A stretch of 64,000 bases of DNA from Texcoconibacillus texcoconensis (GTDB lineage Bacteria; Bacillota; Bacilli; Bacillales; Salisediminibacteriaceae). Below the pieces are notes generated by a model. That model saw nothing but the letters and a program-made list of their open reading frames with translations, made no database searches and was not told where the DNA came from. Shown piece after piece: positions 18,594 to 29,171 of this stretch. The translations under genes were made by a program, and so were the position numbers. Position 1 is the stretch's first letter. Every line of letters starts with the position of its first letter. The stretch covers positions 62,001-126,000 of the forward strand of contig NZ_JACHHB010000005.1 in the NCBI RefSeq assembly GCF_014202575.1. Reading direction: 5' to 3'.

Positions 18594-19870
18594 ATAAGAT
18601 AACGAACATATAGATATACACTTGAAATGATAAATGAGATCAGCGCAGTCGGCGCACCTATTTTTAAAAAGTCCATATACGTAAAAGGTTGTTTTGCTTT
18701 TATGGCTAAACCAGCAACAATGACATTAGAAGAGGCACCGATCAACGTACCATTCCCTCCAAGACATGCCCCCAATGCGAGCGCCCACCATAGTGGATCC
18801 AAATCTTGCATCCCATATTCTTGAAATTCTAGAATAACAGGAATCATCGCAGCCACAAAAGGAATGTTGTCAACAAAACCTGAAAGTATGCCCGACACCC
18901 ATAGAATGAGCATAGATGTCTTCGGGACATCTCCTTCTGTGTAATAAATGATGGATTTTGCAATCTCATCGATAATCCCTACTTCTTGTAAACCACCAAC
19001 AAGCATAAATAAACCGATGAAGAAAAATAATGTCACCCATTCAACAGATCCCAACACTTCCTCTGTATCTTGTTCTCGTTGGGTAAGAAGCATTAATAAC
19101 AAAGCCCCAGCCATCGCGATGCTCGTTAGTTCTACTTGAAGAATTGGCTGTAGCATAAAACCTACTGTTGTCATCGTTAGAACCATAAGCGATTTAAACA
19201 ATAAAGGGGCTTCTCCTAAATACGCTTTTGGATCCATTGACATTAACGCTTTCCGCTTATCAACACTTACTGTTAACTGTTTGCGATATAAAAGGGCTAC
19301 ACCTACCATAACAACGATAAAGACAACGATAACGACAGGCCCTAGGTGAACAAGGAACGAGTTAAATGTTAAATGGTCAACAGCTTGGCCAATCATTAGA
19401 TTCGGTGGGTCTCCAATTAATGTTGCGGTTCCCCCAATATTAGAAGCAAGAATCGTTGCTAACAAGTACGGAATCGCTGAAACCTCCAGCATCCGAGTCA
19501 ACGTTAAAATAATCGGAACGATAAGGAGAACCATCGTCACATTATTTAAAAATGCCGATCCTACCCCTGTCATCGTCGCTGTGAAAATAAGCAACAAAAT
19601 CGGCCTTCCCCTTATCAATTGAGCGACTTTAATAGCAACATATTCGAAAAATCCACTTTGACTCGTAATTGATACGAGAATCATCATCGACAACAATAGT
19701 ACAATCGTGTGCCAATCTATATGCTCAACAAAGGTAGCATCCAAATCTAAGACACCAACAAACAGCATAAGCACACCGCCAAAACACGCAACAAGTGCAC
19801 GATTGACTTTTTCTGTCATGATGAATATATAACTTATTACGAAAATTAAAAACGCGGCGGTGACCTCCAT
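18581..19870 (-). CDS. ArsB/NhaD-type ion transporter (SLC13/citrate-transporter superfamily)
   Basis: 429 residues from the ATG at 19870, which has AAAGGGGAACGGTT upstream; a longer frame reaching 20026 has no ribosome site. Eleven to twelve membrane segments. The paired hairpin signature of the superfamily occurs twice: SAFLNNVTMVLLIVP with GGTATLIGDPPNLMIG, and SGFVDNIPFVAAMIPV with GGNGTLIGASSNVIVAG. These proteins carry Na+/H+, arsenite or dicarboxylates; the substrate cannot be chosen from sequence. It is not part of the B. subtilis arrangement at this place. Confidence 0.9.
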   Translation of the reverse strand: MEVTAAFLIFVISYIFIMTEKVNRALVACFGGVLMLFVGVLDLDATFVEHIDWHTIVLLLSMMILVSITSQSGFFEYVAIKVAQLIRGRPILLLIFTATMTGVGSAFLNNVTMVLLIVPIILTLTRMLEVSAIPYLLATILASNIGGTATLIGDPPNLMIGQAVDHLTFNSFLVHLGPVVIVVFIVVMVGVALLYRKQLTVSVDKRKALMSMDPKAYLGEAPLLFKSLMVLTMTTVGFMLQPILQVELTSIAMAGALLLMLLTQREQDTEEVLGSVEWVTLFFFIGLFMLVGGLQEVGIIDEIAKSIIYYTEGDVPKTSMLILWVSGILSGFVDNIPFVAAMIPVILEFQEYGMQDLDPLWWALALGACLGGNGTLIGASSNVIVAGLAIKAKQPFTYMDFLKIGAPTALISFIISSVYLYVRYLMPLL

Positions 19871-20010
19871 AACCGTTCCCCTTTCAATCTCGTCCATTCT
19901 GTACATGCCTATGTATGACATGGGGTGTTCATGATTGAAAATCCAACTTCTAAATGAGACGAGCCGAGAATACAATGAGGTAAACGATACTAGCATGAGG
20001 AGGGGAACGA

Positions 20011-20391
20011 ATGGTAGAACGTTCATTCGGACTTGCGATAAGTCGGGGGTTGCTCGTTTGTTTTGTATTCATTTTACTTACAAGCTTTATCGCATCACTT
20101 GTCTTACGGTTTACATCTATGACCGAAACATCAATCGGTTGGGTTCTTACTGTCTTTTCATTTATCGCTTTGTTTGCAGGAGGACTCATTGCAGGAGGGT
20201 TATCTGGTCAAAAAGGGTGGCTTGCTGGAGGAGCAACAGCTCTACTTTTTACATTTATCATTTACTTAATGACGACACTTGGATATGATCAAAACTTTAC
20301 TGTACAAGAATGGTTAAGACATGGAGGCTATTTAGCAAGTTCAGTCGTTGGCGGCGTATTAGGTGTAAACATATTTAATTCACAATCATAG
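20011..20391 (+). CDS. yrzE: TIGR04086-family small membrane protein (YrzE-like)
   Basis: 126 residues with four predicted membrane segments rich in Gly and Ala (LFAGGLIAGGLSGQKGWLAGG). GAGGAGGGG precedes the ATG. It sits between the ArsB/NhaD-type gene and yajC, the same neighbour to yajC as B. subtilis yrzE. The function of the family is unknown. Confidence 0.85.
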   Translation: MVERSFGLAISRGLLVCFVFILLTSFIASLVLRFTSMTETSIGWVLTVFSFIALFAGGLIAGGLSGQKGWLAGGATALLFTFIIYLMTTLGYDQNFTVQEWLRHGGYLASSVVGGVLGVNIFNSQS

Positions 20392-20422
20392 CTAAATCGG
20401 ATCATTTACATTTCATGAAAAC

Positions 20423-20483
20423 AAAAAGAGGCACTCAAGAAAAGGTTCGTGACTGAACCCTCTTCCATGAGTGCCTCTTTTTC
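20423..20483. terminator. Bidirectional terminator between yrzE and yajC
   Basis: AAAAAGAGGCACTCA pairs with TGAGTGCCTCTTTTT, with an inner GGTTCGTGACTGAACC stem. T runs in both directions serve the two convergent genes. Confidence 0.9.
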
Positions 20484-20492
20484 ATTTGCCGA

Positions 20493-20756
20493 TTAGTCTG
20501 GATTCACAACTTCTCGAACGGATTGGCGATCGAACGTTAGTTTTTGTTCACCGTTAACTTGAACAATGATACGGTCGTCATCAATCGCATCAATCGTTCC
20601 ATGAACGCCACCAATCGTAATAATCTTATCTCCTTTTTGCAACGTATTATGCATTTCTTGTATTTTTTTCTGACGCTTTTGCTGTGGACGAATCAACAAG
20701 AAATAAAACACCGCAAACATAAGGAGTAATGGTAAAAGTGCTCCTAATAATTCCAT
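20493..20756 (-). CDS. yajC: Preprotein translocase subunit YajC
   Basis: 87 residues from the ATG at 20756 (GAAAGGGGTGAAAGA upstream). A single N-terminal membrane helix (LLPLLLMFAVFYFLLIRPQQ) is followed by a short cytoplasmic domain with KGDKIITIGGVHGTI. YajC associates with SecDF. It follows tgt on the same strand, as in B. subtilis (yrbF) and E. coli. Confidence 0.96.
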   Translation of the reverse strand: MELLGALLPLLLMFAVFYFLLIRPQQKRQKKIQEMHNTLQKGDKIITIGGVHGTIDAIDDDRIIVQVNGEQKLTFDRQSVREVVNPD

Positions 20757-20923
20757 TCTTTCACCCCTTTCTATGTTGAAAAACTGTGCTCGTTTCGTCA
20801 TAAAAGACTCAAGCGGACATCAGTATTTCTAAATCACCTTTCTATGTCTCCCGTACTATTGTAGACAATCTATGAATGAAAAATCAATGATTATCCATTC
20901 GTATAGGAAATAATTCTATCATT

Positions 20924-22084
<1,161 letters not shown>

Positions 22085-22087
22085 TCA

Positions 22088-23122
22088 TTACATTAATAAC
22101 ATCGCATCGCCAAAACTAAAGAAACGGTAGCGATGAGCAATCGCTTCTTCATAAGCAGACAATATCCGTTCGCGCCCTGCAAAAGCGCTAACAAGCATCA
22201 CTAACGTCGATTTTGGCAAGTGAAAGTTCGTTACAATCCCATCAACTGCCAGGAATTGATAGCCTGGGTAAATAAAAATATCTGTCCAACCCGATGAAGC
22301 ATGAAACGTCCCTTCACCTTCATTAGCAACGGTCTCAAGCGTACGCGTTGATGTTGTTCCGACCGAGATAATCCGCTTTCCATTACTTTTAACCTCGTTT
22401 AACGTACGAGCTGTTTCTTCTGATAACTCATAGTACTCACCGTGCATTTGATGTTCTTCGACATTGTCCACATTAACCGGCCGAAATGTTCCGAGACCAA
22501 CATGCAACGTCAAAGTAACGATATGAACCCCTTTTGCTTCTACCTCCCGCAAAAGATCATGTGTGAAATGGAGACCTGCTGTTGGCGCTGCAGCTGAACC
22601 TTCATTCTCAGCATAAACAGTCTGATAACGATCACGGTCATTAAGCTCTTCTTGGATGTAAGGAGGTAGTGGCATATGGCCAAGTTCATCAAGGACCTGT
22701 TGCAAAATCCCCTCATAAGAAAGTTCTAAAAGTCGACCGCCTTCAGGACGAACTTCTATACAAGTGGCTTTTAAACGACCGTCACCAAAACTTATAACAG
22801 TCCCTTCTTTCACTTTTTTCGCAGGCTTTACAAGTGCAGACCAACGATCGCGATGATCTTCCTCTTGTGATAGTAACAGAACTTCAATTTTCCCACCAGT
22901 GTCTTCCTTTTGACCAAAAAGTCTCGCTGGTAACACTTTCGTATCATTTAAAACGAGACAGTCTCCCGGATTCAAATATTGAACGACATCGGAAAATTGC
23001 TTATGATCATTTTCCTGTTTGTCCTTATCAACGACGAGCAATTTCGAAGCTGTTCGATCTTTCAGTGGGGTTTGTGCGATTAATTCTTCTGGTAAATCAA
23101 AATCAAACTGACTAACGTCCAT
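22088..23122 (-). CDS. queA: S-adenosylmethionine:tRNA ribosyltransferase-isomerase
   Basis: Converts preQ1-modified tRNA to epoxyqueuosine by transferring the ribosyl group of SAM. 344 residues, standard length. It begins [18 protein letters not shown] and contains [14 protein letters not shown] and [20 protein letters not shown], both conserved in the family. It lies in a ruvA-ruvB-DUF2905-queA-tgt-yajC string on the minus strand. Confidence 0.98.
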   Translation of the reverse strand: MDVSQFDFDLPEELIAQTPLKDRTASKLLVVDKDKQENDHKQFSDVVQYLNPGDCLVLNDTKVLPARLFGQKEDTGGKIEVLLLSQEEDHRDRWSALVKPAKKVKEGTVISFGDGRLKATCIEVRPEGGRLLELSYEGILQQVLDELGHMPLPPYIQEELNDRDRYQTVYAENEGSAAAPTAGLHFTHDLLREVEAKGVHIVTLTLHVGLGTFRPVNVDNVEEHQMHGEYYELSEETARTLNEVKSNGKRIISVGTTSTRTLETVANEGEGTFHASSGWTDIFIYPGYQFLAVDGIVTNFHLPKSTLVMLVSAFAGRERILSAYEEAIAHRYRFFSFGDAMLLM

Positions 23123-23207
23123 TCACGTTCAACCTTTCCTTAACTTCATACTTAGAAATGACTTTCATTAGCATAGTACATGGTAAGCACCGAAGCAAGT
23201 TCTCCCC

Positions 23208-23426
23208 TTACCGAAATCGACCAATAAAGTAAAGAACAAGCGAAATCACAATACTTAATACAATCGATGTCACAATCGGAAAATAAAACGTCGTATTCCC
23301 TCGCTGGATAAAAATATCACCCGGTAACTTACCAAGAGAAAGAAAGCGCCCGCCTATTTGCCAAAGCAAACCAACGATGATTAAAATGACTCCGACCGAC
23401 ATTAACAGTTTCGGTATCGAATTCAC
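23208..23426 (-). CDS. DUF2905 small membrane protein
   Basis: 72 residues: two hydrophobic helices separated by the family-typical motif [20 protein letters not shown]. The start overlaps the ruvB stop by 4 nt (ATGA), so translation is coupled. It is widespread next to ruvB in Bacillaceae; function unknown. Confidence 0.9.
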   Translation of the reverse strand: MNSIPKLLMSVGVILIIVGLLWQIGGRFLSLGKLPGDIFIQRGNTTFYFPIVTSIVLSIVISLVLYFIGRFR

Positions 23427-24424
23427 TTTTCTGGCACCTCCATTTGTAAATGCTCATAAACTTTCGCAGTTGCCACACGACCTCTTGGCGTACGCTGTAA
23501 AAAACCAATTTGTAATAAGTAAGGTTCGTAAACATCTTCAATTGTATCCGCTTCTTCACCGATGGTTGCTGCGATCGTCTCTAAGCCAACTGGACCCCCG
23601 CGAAACTTTTCAACCACACTTTTTAACAACTTATGGTCAATATGATCGAGACCAAGCGGGTCAACTTGCAACCTTTCTAACGCTTCAACAGCGACTTTTT
23701 CATTAACATTTCCGTCAGCTTGAACTTGAGCAAAATCACGGACACGTCGAAGTAAACGATTTGCGATACGAGGTGTCCCTCGCGAGCGACGAGAAATTTC
23801 TGCACTTGCATATTCATCAATCTCAACATCCATCACTTCTGAAGTCCGTTCTACAATTTCTTGTAACTCCTCGTGAGAATAATAATCAAGGTGACTGAGT
23901 ACACCGAAACGATCGCGAAGTGGCGCAGATAACAACCCAGCTCGCGTCGTCGCCCCCACGAGCGTAAATGGCGGTAAATCAAGACGAACTGAGCGCGCTG
24001 AAGGACCTGTTCCGATGACGATATCTAAACAAAAATCCTCCATCGCTGGATACAGCACTTCTTCTACTGAACGAGGCAAGCGGTGAATTTCATCGATAAA
24101 AAAGACATCTCCTGGTTCTAAAGCCGTTAACACAGCCGCTAAATCACCTGGTCGCTCAATCGCCGGACCTGACGTTGTTCGGATATTAACCCCCATCTCA
24201 TTAGAAATGATCGTCGCAAGCGTCGTCTTTCCTAACCCAGGAGGTCCATCTAGTAATACGTGGTCTAAAGATTCCTCGCGCATTTTCGCTGCTTCAATAA
24301 ATACATGTAAATTTTCTTTCACTTGACGCTGGCCGATATATTGAGCCAACGTTTGCGGCCTTAGCGACGATTCCACAGATTCTTCATCATATTGAGCCTC
24401 CTGAGAGACCATACGATCTTCCAT
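23423..24424 (-). CDS. ruvB: Holliday junction branch migration ATPase RuvB
   Basis: Hexameric AAA+ motor that drives branch migration with RuvA. 333 residues. Walker A GPPGLGKT is at 60-67, Walker B DEIH at 111-114, and [18 protein letters not shown] carries sensor and arginine-finger residues. The C-terminal winged helix has [17 protein letters not shown]. Preceded by GGGGGGATAAGAGT and co-transcribed with ruvA, it falls under the LexA-like box upstream of ruvA. Confidence 0.98.
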   Translation of the reverse strand: MEDRMVSQEAQYDEESVESSLRPQTLAQYIGQRQVKENLHVFIEAAKMREESLDHVLLDGPPGLGKTTLATIISNEMGVNIRTTSGPAIERPGDLAAVLTALEPGDVFFIDEIHRLPRSVEEVLYPAMEDFCLDIVIGTGPSARSVRLDLPPFTLVGATTRAGLLSAPLRDRFGVLSHLDYYSHEELQEIVERTSEVMDVEIDEYASAEISRRSRGTPRIANRLLRRVRDFAQVQADGNVNEKVAVEALERLQVDPLGLDHIDHKLLKSVVEKFRGGPVGLETIAATIGEEADTIEDVYEPYLLQIGFLQRTPRGRVATAKVYEHLQMEVPEK

Positions 24425-24456
24425 ACTCTTATCCCCCCATCAGATTCCGTACACCA

Positions 24457-25077
24457 TTACTGTTGAAGCATCAATTGCAATGCCTTTTTAATATATTCGT
24501 CCGTTCGCAAACTTAATGATTGTAGTTGCGGGTACACTTTTTTGATTTCTCGCTCAGTATAGCCTAACGCACGCAGCGCATCCATCGCTTCATCAAGTTG
24601 TGATTCATCGTCTTCATCTGGTTGAGCAGCTAATTCATTCTGTTGCGTCAGCATCCCCTCTGTGATCGAAGCAGAGAAGTCATCTAATTTTCCTTGTAAG
24701 TCCAAGATCATCTGCCTTGCGGTTTTTTTCCCGACGCCCGGAAATTTCACGAGAAAAGATTCGTTTTCTTTTTCTACCGCCTCGACAACTTTTTCGGGTT
24801 GGCCAGACGCTAAAATCGCTAAAGCACCTTTCGGACCAATCCCAGATACGTTTAACAACTGAGAAAACAAGAGCCTCTCTTGTTTTGTTTGAAATCCATA
24901 AAGCTGAATCGCATCCTCTCGAACATGTTGATATGTATAGACTTTCACTGGTTGTCCCATTTGGTCTTGAAATAAGTAAGGATTGGCACTATAAATCATA
25001 TAACCGATACCAAAGACGTTCACGACAATATGATCTGTTTCCACAGAATCAAGCGTTCCTTCTACAAATGAAATCAT
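24457..25077 (-). CDS. ruvA: Holliday junction DNA-binding protein RuvA
   Basis: Tetrameric junction-recognition subunit that loads RuvB. 206 residues from the ATG at 25077 (GGAGGGGAGATAGAAAC upstream); the 12 extra codons of the longer frame are not needed. An N-terminal OB fold is followed by helix-hairpin-helix motifs around LLNVSGIGPKGALAIL and LVKFPGVGKKTARQMI. A C-terminal RuvB-binding domain ends the protein (ALRALGYTEREIKKV). Confidence 0.97.
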   Translation of the reverse strand: MISFVEGTLDSVETDHIVVNVFGIGYMIYSANPYLFQDQMGQPVKVYTYQHVREDAIQLYGFQTKQERLLFSQLLNVSGIGPKGALAILASGQPEKVVEAVEKENESFLVKFPGVGKKTARQMILDLQGKLDDFSASITEGMLTQQNELAAQPDEDDESQLDEAMDALRALGYTEREIKKVYPQLQSLSLRTDEYIKKALQLMLQQ

Positions 25078-25121
25078 GTTTCTATCTCCCCTCCATGCGT
25101 AATCTATTCGCACTTACTAGG

Positions 25122-25135
25122 CGAACAGACATTTC
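25122..25135. promoter_or_regulatory. LexA/DinR-type SOS box upstream of ruvAB
   Basis: CGAACAGACATTTC matches the B. subtilis LexA consensus CGAACRNRYGTTYC at 13 of 14 positions. On the minus strand it lies just downstream of a -10-like TATGATAAAAT and 45 nt before the ruvA start. ruvAB belongs to the B. subtilis SOS regulon, which supports the call. Confidence 0.7.
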
Positions 25136-25221
25136 TATTTTATCATAGCCGACGATATTTCATAGGGGATACATACGTATCGATCAATAAATAAACAAAA
25201 TTACGTCCCTGAATCGTAAAA

Positions 25222-25249
25222 CAAAAAGCTGACCCCTGGGCCAGCTTCT
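25222..25249 (-). terminator. Rho-independent terminator of bofC
   Basis: Minus strand: AAGCTGGCC, loop CAGG, GGTCAGCTT, then a T-rich tail. It immediately follows the bofC stop. Confidence 0.85.
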
Positions 25250-25807
25250 TTACATTTCTTTCTTTTCGTATATTTCCAATTCATTAATCACTTCCAAATA
25301 ATCTTCTTTAGAAAAAATTGGAATACCATTTTGCAACTCATCGAACTGATGGCTTTTTAACCGCTCCGTGTCAATTTGAAAAAACGATTGAATCGCTTCA
25401 CTGTTTTCAGGTTGTCCATTGTATAAATGTAACACCCCTTCTTGCGATATGCCAAAATGGCCATTTATTTTCATAACAGGGGAAAGGTCATTAATTTCTT
25501 GTTGGAATACGACTTCCTCTTCGCTTTGTTCCACTAGTTGCCAATCATTATAGGCAGCCCAGAAATCTTCCATTGACCAGATTGTTTGTTCTATCGTTTC
25601 TTCACTCACCTCACCGTCAATGTAAACACGTTGTAAAACAACGTCAACTGTTTTGGGGCCATCGATTTCATAAGTGGATTCATTTTCTTCAGCCTCAGCT
25701 AGACTGCTTGGTTCATTTAGAAAAAATGAAAAAGCTGTCGTTACAATCAATAAGATTGTCATGACTCCGATCCATTTGGTTTGTTTTCTTGACTTAACGT
25801 TTACCAT
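25250..25807 (-). CDS. bofC: Forespore intercompartmental signalling protein BofC
   Basis: 185 residues. An N-terminal membrane/signal segment (WIGVMTILLIVTTAFSFFL) directs it to the space between forespore and mother cell. There, in B. subtilis, BofC inhibits SpoIVB and so delays pro-sigma-K processing. LSPVMKINGHFGISQEGVLH and IQSFFQIDTERLKSHQ are family-typical. The ATG has AGGAGGC upstream. Neighbour ruvA is as in B. subtilis. Confidence 0.93.
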   Translation of the reverse strand: MVNVKSRKQTKWIGVMTILLIVTTAFSFFLNEPSSLAEAEENESTYEIDGPKTVDVVLQRVYIDGEVSEETIEQTIWSMEDFWAAYNDWQLVEQSEEEVVFQQEINDLSPVMKINGHFGISQEGVLHLYNGQPENSEAIQSFFQIDTERLKSHQFDELQNGIPIFSKEDYLEVINELEIYEKKEM

Positions 25808-25942
25808 AAAGTGAGCCTCCTGTCTTTACTCACAACATGATGAAAGTACTTTGATTCAAATAATCAAATTGTAGGAACATCATGCAGTCGTATTGATGAT
25901 GTTTTTGTAAAGAAACAATCAGTTTAAGAAAAATCAGGTTAT

Positions 25943-25994
25943 AAAAAAGCTTTTAAAGATGGCATTATTATATTTGCCGCCTTTAAAAGCTTTT
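25943..25994 (-). terminator. Terminator of yebC
   Basis: Minus strand: AAAAGCTTTTAAA pairs with TTTAAAAGCTTTT, with GGCA/TGCC inside and a T run after. It lies 26 nt past the yebC stop. Confidence 0.8.
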
Positions 25995-26019
25995 ATACAT
26001 ATGAAACTTTCTTTGCTGA

Positions 26020-26760
26020 TTATGCACTTGTTTGTAGGTTGTGGTATACGTTCTGGACATCATCATTATCTTCCAGTACATCCAGTAATTCTTCAATTTC
26101 TTCAGCTTGTTCATCGGATACGGGTATGTTTGTATCTGGGACCATTGTCACTTCTGCAGTCGTAAACTGGTAGCCTTGACCTTCTAAACCTTGTTTGACC
26201 TCTTCAAAATGCTCTGGCGCTGTATGAATAAAAACAAACTCATTTTCAGTTTCTACATCGTCAGCACCAGCATCAATCGCTTCTAACATGAATGCTTCTT
26301 CATCAAACGAGTCATTTTCAGTTAGTTCCATCGTCAATAGACCTACCCGTTGAAACATAAATGATACACAACCATCTTCCCCTAAGTTTCCTCCGTGTTT
26401 ATTAAAAGCATGACGAACTTCAGCAGCGGTTCGATTTCGGTTCTCGGTTAAAGCATGGACGTATACTGCAACACCATGCGGCGCGTATCCTTCATAAATA
26501 ACTTCCTCGTATTGGACAGCACCAGCATCTCCAGTCGCCTTTTTGATCGTCCGCTCGATATTATCGTTCGGCATGTTGGAAGCTTTCGCTTTATTGATCG
26601 CCATTCGTAAACGGTTATTTGTACTTGGGTCATCTCCACCGTTTCGTACAGCTGCGAAAATTTCTTTTGAAATCTTTGTGAAAATTTTGCCTCTTTTTTT
26701 ATCTTGCGCTTCTTTTCTCCGCTTAATATTACTCCATTTTGAATGTCCTGCCACCGGCAT
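26020..26760 (-). CDS. yebC: YebC/PmpR-family protein (probable translation or transcription factor)
   Basis: 246 residues from the ATG at 26760 (GGAGGGAGA upstream); eight codons of the longer frame are excluded. It starts PVAGHSKWSNIKRRKEAQD, the family hallmark, followed by ISKEIFAAVRNGGDDPSTN. Known members regulate transcription (PmpR) or relieve ribosome stalling at polyproline stretches. B. subtilis yrbC holds the same position next to coxA and safA. Confidence 0.95.
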   Translation of the reverse strand: MPVAGHSKWSNIKRRKEAQDKKRGKIFTKISKEIFAAVRNGGDDPSTNNRLRMAINKAKASNMPNDNIERTIKKATGDAGAVQYEEVIYEGYAPHGVAVYVHALTENRNRTAAEVRHAFNKHGGNLGEDGCVSFMFQRVGLLTMELTENDSFDEEAFMLEAIDAGADDVETENEFVFIHTAPEHFEEVKQGLEGQGYQFTTAEVTMVPDTNIPVSDEQAEEIEELLDVLEDNDDVQNVYHNLQTSA

Positions 26761-26823
26761 TCTCCCTCCTTTTTCCACACTCACTATAGCACAAGCGTAT
26801 AAATACGGTCAAAATGGACTTAA

Positions 26824-26890
26824 AATAAACGAAGGGTCACCCATTTACGTCAACAACTTCACGAAGTTGTTAATGTTTGAGTGACCCTTC
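26824..26890 (-). terminator. Terminator of the coxA-like gene
   Basis: Minus strand: GAAGGGTCAC pairs with GTGACCCTTC, with an inner AACAACTTCGTGAAGTTGTT hairpin, then a T-rich tail. It lies 17 nt after the stop. Confidence 0.85.
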
Positions 26891-26906
26891 TCTCTATCTC
26901 ATTGTC

Positions 26907-27713
26907 CTAACGACTTCGTTCAAACGGGCGTTGTGCCGCATCGCCAAGGTCGTCAAGCATTTCATTGAATGTTGCACCGAACTCTTCAAATGGTTCACCA
27001 GCTTGAATTTGTTCATCAATATCGCGAACTTGACCTACTTGATCTCGGTCTGTAACAACATGGACGTTTTTATCGTCATCCATTTTATTTACTTGTTCGC
27101 GAACTTCATCTTCAACATCTTCACCGTCTTCAACTGCAACAATGACATCATCACCATTTACAATGACATGGCTTTCATCGACACCATCAATATCCGCTAC
27201 ACGATTTTGTACACGTTTAGTCGTATTTCCGTCGTATTCGCTACGATTGAAGTTTTGACTACGAGTACCTTCTTGATCTTTTCGATCCACTTGATCACGG
27301 TCACGTGTACCAGTTAAGTCATCGTCACGGTTATGTTGACCTGTGATACCACGATTGTTAACAATACCATTGTCGTCAGCCATTCCGTCACGATCATTTC
27401 CTGTAATTCCAAACCCACGTTGGTTTCCATCATTTCTTTGCCCACCAAAGCGAGTTCCACCAAGACCGCGGTCAAAATCACGTTGATTTCTGTCACCTAC
27501 AGTTTCACGGCGCGGACGTTGATACGTTCCATACTGATCACTTGCATCATTTCTTGCTCCCAAGTAACCATTGTCGTAACGATCAGGGTCCATATAATTT
27601 TCAGTTTGACCTTGATAAGGACCTCGTGCACCTTCATCAACATCGCCACAACCTGCCATACCACCTGTAGTCAGAACTGTCACTGCTGTTAATGTCAAAA
27701 CGGTTTTCTTCAT
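26907..27713 (-). CDS. YhcN/YlaJ-family sporulation lipoprotein, CoxA-like
   Basis: 268 residues with a lipoprotein signal peptide ending in MAGC (lipid Cys at 22). The mature N-terminal half is low-complexity and rich in Asp, Asn, Arg and Gly (RNDGNQRGFG, RDRDQVDRKDQ). The C-terminal part is the YhcN/YlaJ domain (RVADIDGVDESHVIVNGDD). In B. subtilis coxA (yrbB) encodes a spore-cortex-associated protein between yrbC and safA; this gene has the same neighbours. A 10-bp inverted repeat overlaps its ribosome site. Confidence 0.85.
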   Translation of the reverse strand: MKKTVLTLTAVTVLTTGGMAGCGDVDEGARGPYQGQTENYMDPDRYDNGYLGARNDASDQYGTYQRPRRETVGDRNQRDFDRGLGGTRFGGQRNDGNQRGFGITGNDRDGMADDNGIVNNRGITGQHNRDDDLTGTRDRDQVDRKDQEGTRSQNFNRSEYDGNTTKRVQNRVADIDGVDESHVIVNGDDVIVAVEDGEDVEDEVREQVNKMDDDKNVHVVTDRDQVGQVRDIDEQIQAGEPFEEFGATFNEMLDDLGDAAQRPFERSR

Positions 27714-27726
27714 ATTTTTTTATCCC

Positions 27727-27757
27727 CCTTTCATGATATAGCATGTGTCATGAAAGG
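27727..27757. repeat. Inverted repeat overlapping the coxA-like ribosome site
   Basis: CCTTTCATGA and TCATGAAAGG are exact 10-nt complements separated by 11 nt. In the minus-strand mRNA the 3' arm ends in AAAGG, part of the AAAGGGGGAT ribosome site of the downstream gene, so the hairpin could mask it. Confidence 0.6.
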
Positions 27758-27844
27758 AGGATTAGTCTGTTATTTACAGGAAGGATAACCGTGGTATTGG
27801 TTGCTGATAAAAATCAAACCAATCTGCTAAAAACGGTATAGTCG

Positions 27845-28951
27845 TTATTCTGTTTCTTCTTCCCCTTCAGATGGATGCTGAGCAGCTATTTCCTCTTCTT
27901 CCCAATCATAACGCATCTCATAACCTGGCATCATTTGCTGCTGTGGGTAGCCATACATAGGCATTCCAGGTTGTGGCATTACAGGATAGCCAGGTTGTTG
28001 GAATCCTGGATGCATGCCTTGATGCGCTGGTTGCTGATAACCTGGGTGCATGCCTTGATGCGCTGGTTGCTGATAACCTGGGTGCATGCCTTGATGCGCT
28101 GGCTGCTGATAACCTGGGTGCATGCCAGGTGCCATATGTCCATTAGGATGCTGGTGCTGCGTTACATCGCCATATTCAGGGGTCTGTTGCTCTGCTTGCA
28201 TTGGCATCATCGGCGATGGGACGTGTTCCGCATCTTCATCATTCATATTCATCCACGGCATTTGATGATCGTTATTATTATTATCATTATTATTCCAATT
28301 TGCCTGATTCCAATGATATTGATGAGCATCTTGCATTGGATATGGTTGTGCCCCCATCATTGGATAGCCATAATTCATTGGGTAACCAGCCGATGGTGCA
28401 CACCCTGGTAACACTGGCGACACTGGATACGCATCAAAGCAATGAACAGGTGCTGGTTTGTGCTTCACTGGTTTTGGTTTCATCATTTTTTGCGGTGCTT
28501 TTGGCTTTTTCATTTTCGGCTCTGGCTTTGGTTTTTTAGGAGGAGCGGGCATTTTAGGTTGTTTATAAACATTAAAGTTCATGTTCATTTTCTGGTTTTG
28601 TGCTACTTGTTGCTGTTGTTGATGAAAATGCGGTGCTGGAGGTGCTTCAGGTGCTGGTGCTGGTGCTGGCGCTGGTGCTGGCTCTGGCATCGGAGGTGCC
28701 GGTTCTTCCTTAACACCTTTCACCTGTTCTTTCGGTGGCGCTTGTTCTTTTCTCTCTTCATTTACGAATTCATATCCAGTTTCTTGTCTTACAGGTATAC
28801 TTTGGCTCGGAATTTTAATTTTCATACCTGGCATAATTAAATCAGGATTACTCAAATGATCATTTACAGACTTTAATTCTTCATAATCAACACCATAATA
28901 TTGTGCTAATTTCCCTAAAGTATCGCCTTTCTGTACAATATGAATTTTCAC
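27845..28951 (-). CDS. safA: LysM spore coat/cortex morphogenetic protein, SafA-like
   Basis: 368 residues from a GTG start (GGGAGGGAATTAGAC upstream). One N-terminal LysM domain (residues 1-50, HIVQKGDTLGKLAQYYGVDY) binds cortex peptidoglycan. The rest is low-complexity. It has a Pro/Ala/Lys-rich stretch (about 85-170), a Gly/Tyr/Asn region, and near 280-330 three exact MHPGYQQPAHQG repeats plus a degenerate fourth. In B. subtilis SafA organises the inner coat; yrbA (safA) lies next to coxA as here. Only the LysM part is conserved enough to identify. Confidence 0.85.
   Translation of the reverse strand: MKIHIVQKGDTLGKLAQYYGVDYEELKSVNDHLSNPDLIMPGMKIKIPSQSIPVRQETGYEFVNEERKEQAPPKEQVKGVKEEPAPPMPEPAPAPAPAPAPEAPPAPHFHQQQQQVAQNQKMNMNFNVYKQPKMPAPPKKPKPEPKMKKPKAPQKMMKPKPVKHKPAPVHCFDAYPVSPVLPGCAPSAGYPMNYGYPMMGAQPYPMQDAHQYHWNQANWNNNDNNNNDHQMPWMNMNDEDAEHVPSPMMPMQAEQQTPEYGDVTQHQHPNGHMAPGMHPGYQQPAHQGMHPGYQQPAHQGMHPGYQQPAHQGMHPGFQQPGYPVMPQPGMPMYGYPQQQMMPGYEMRYDWEEEEIAAQHPSEGEEETE
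28011..28118 (-). repeat. Three tandem 36-bp repeats inside the safA-like gene
   Basis: Units start at 28011, 28047 and 28083 and differ by one base. Each codes for MHPGYQQPAHQG in frame; degenerate half-units flank the block. Confidence 0.9.
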
Positions 28952-29171
28952 GTCTAATTCCCTCCCATACGAATTCTGCTACATCCTATGCAGAGGTAGG
29001 CGATTCGTCACCCACTTTACAACTTTTAACCCTAAATATTTTGTATGAACTCAACCAAATAAGTAGAACGTTACTTCATTCACACCTATCAAAGGTCTGG
29101 GAAAAGGATACTTAAAAGCACAGTTGCGTTTTGATACACAACTGTGCTAAGTACAAAATAAACGTAAAATT

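Noticed and set aside
28011-28118. Regular 36-bp direct repeats resembling a CRISPR array
   Set aside because: The units are contiguous with no spacers, lie in frame inside the safA-like gene, and encode a repeated peptide.
27875-28411. Long plus-strand ORF opposite the SafA-like gene
   Set aside because: It is the antisense of a repetitive coding sequence, has no ribosome site, and its His/Trp/Leu-rich product is an artefact of the repeats.
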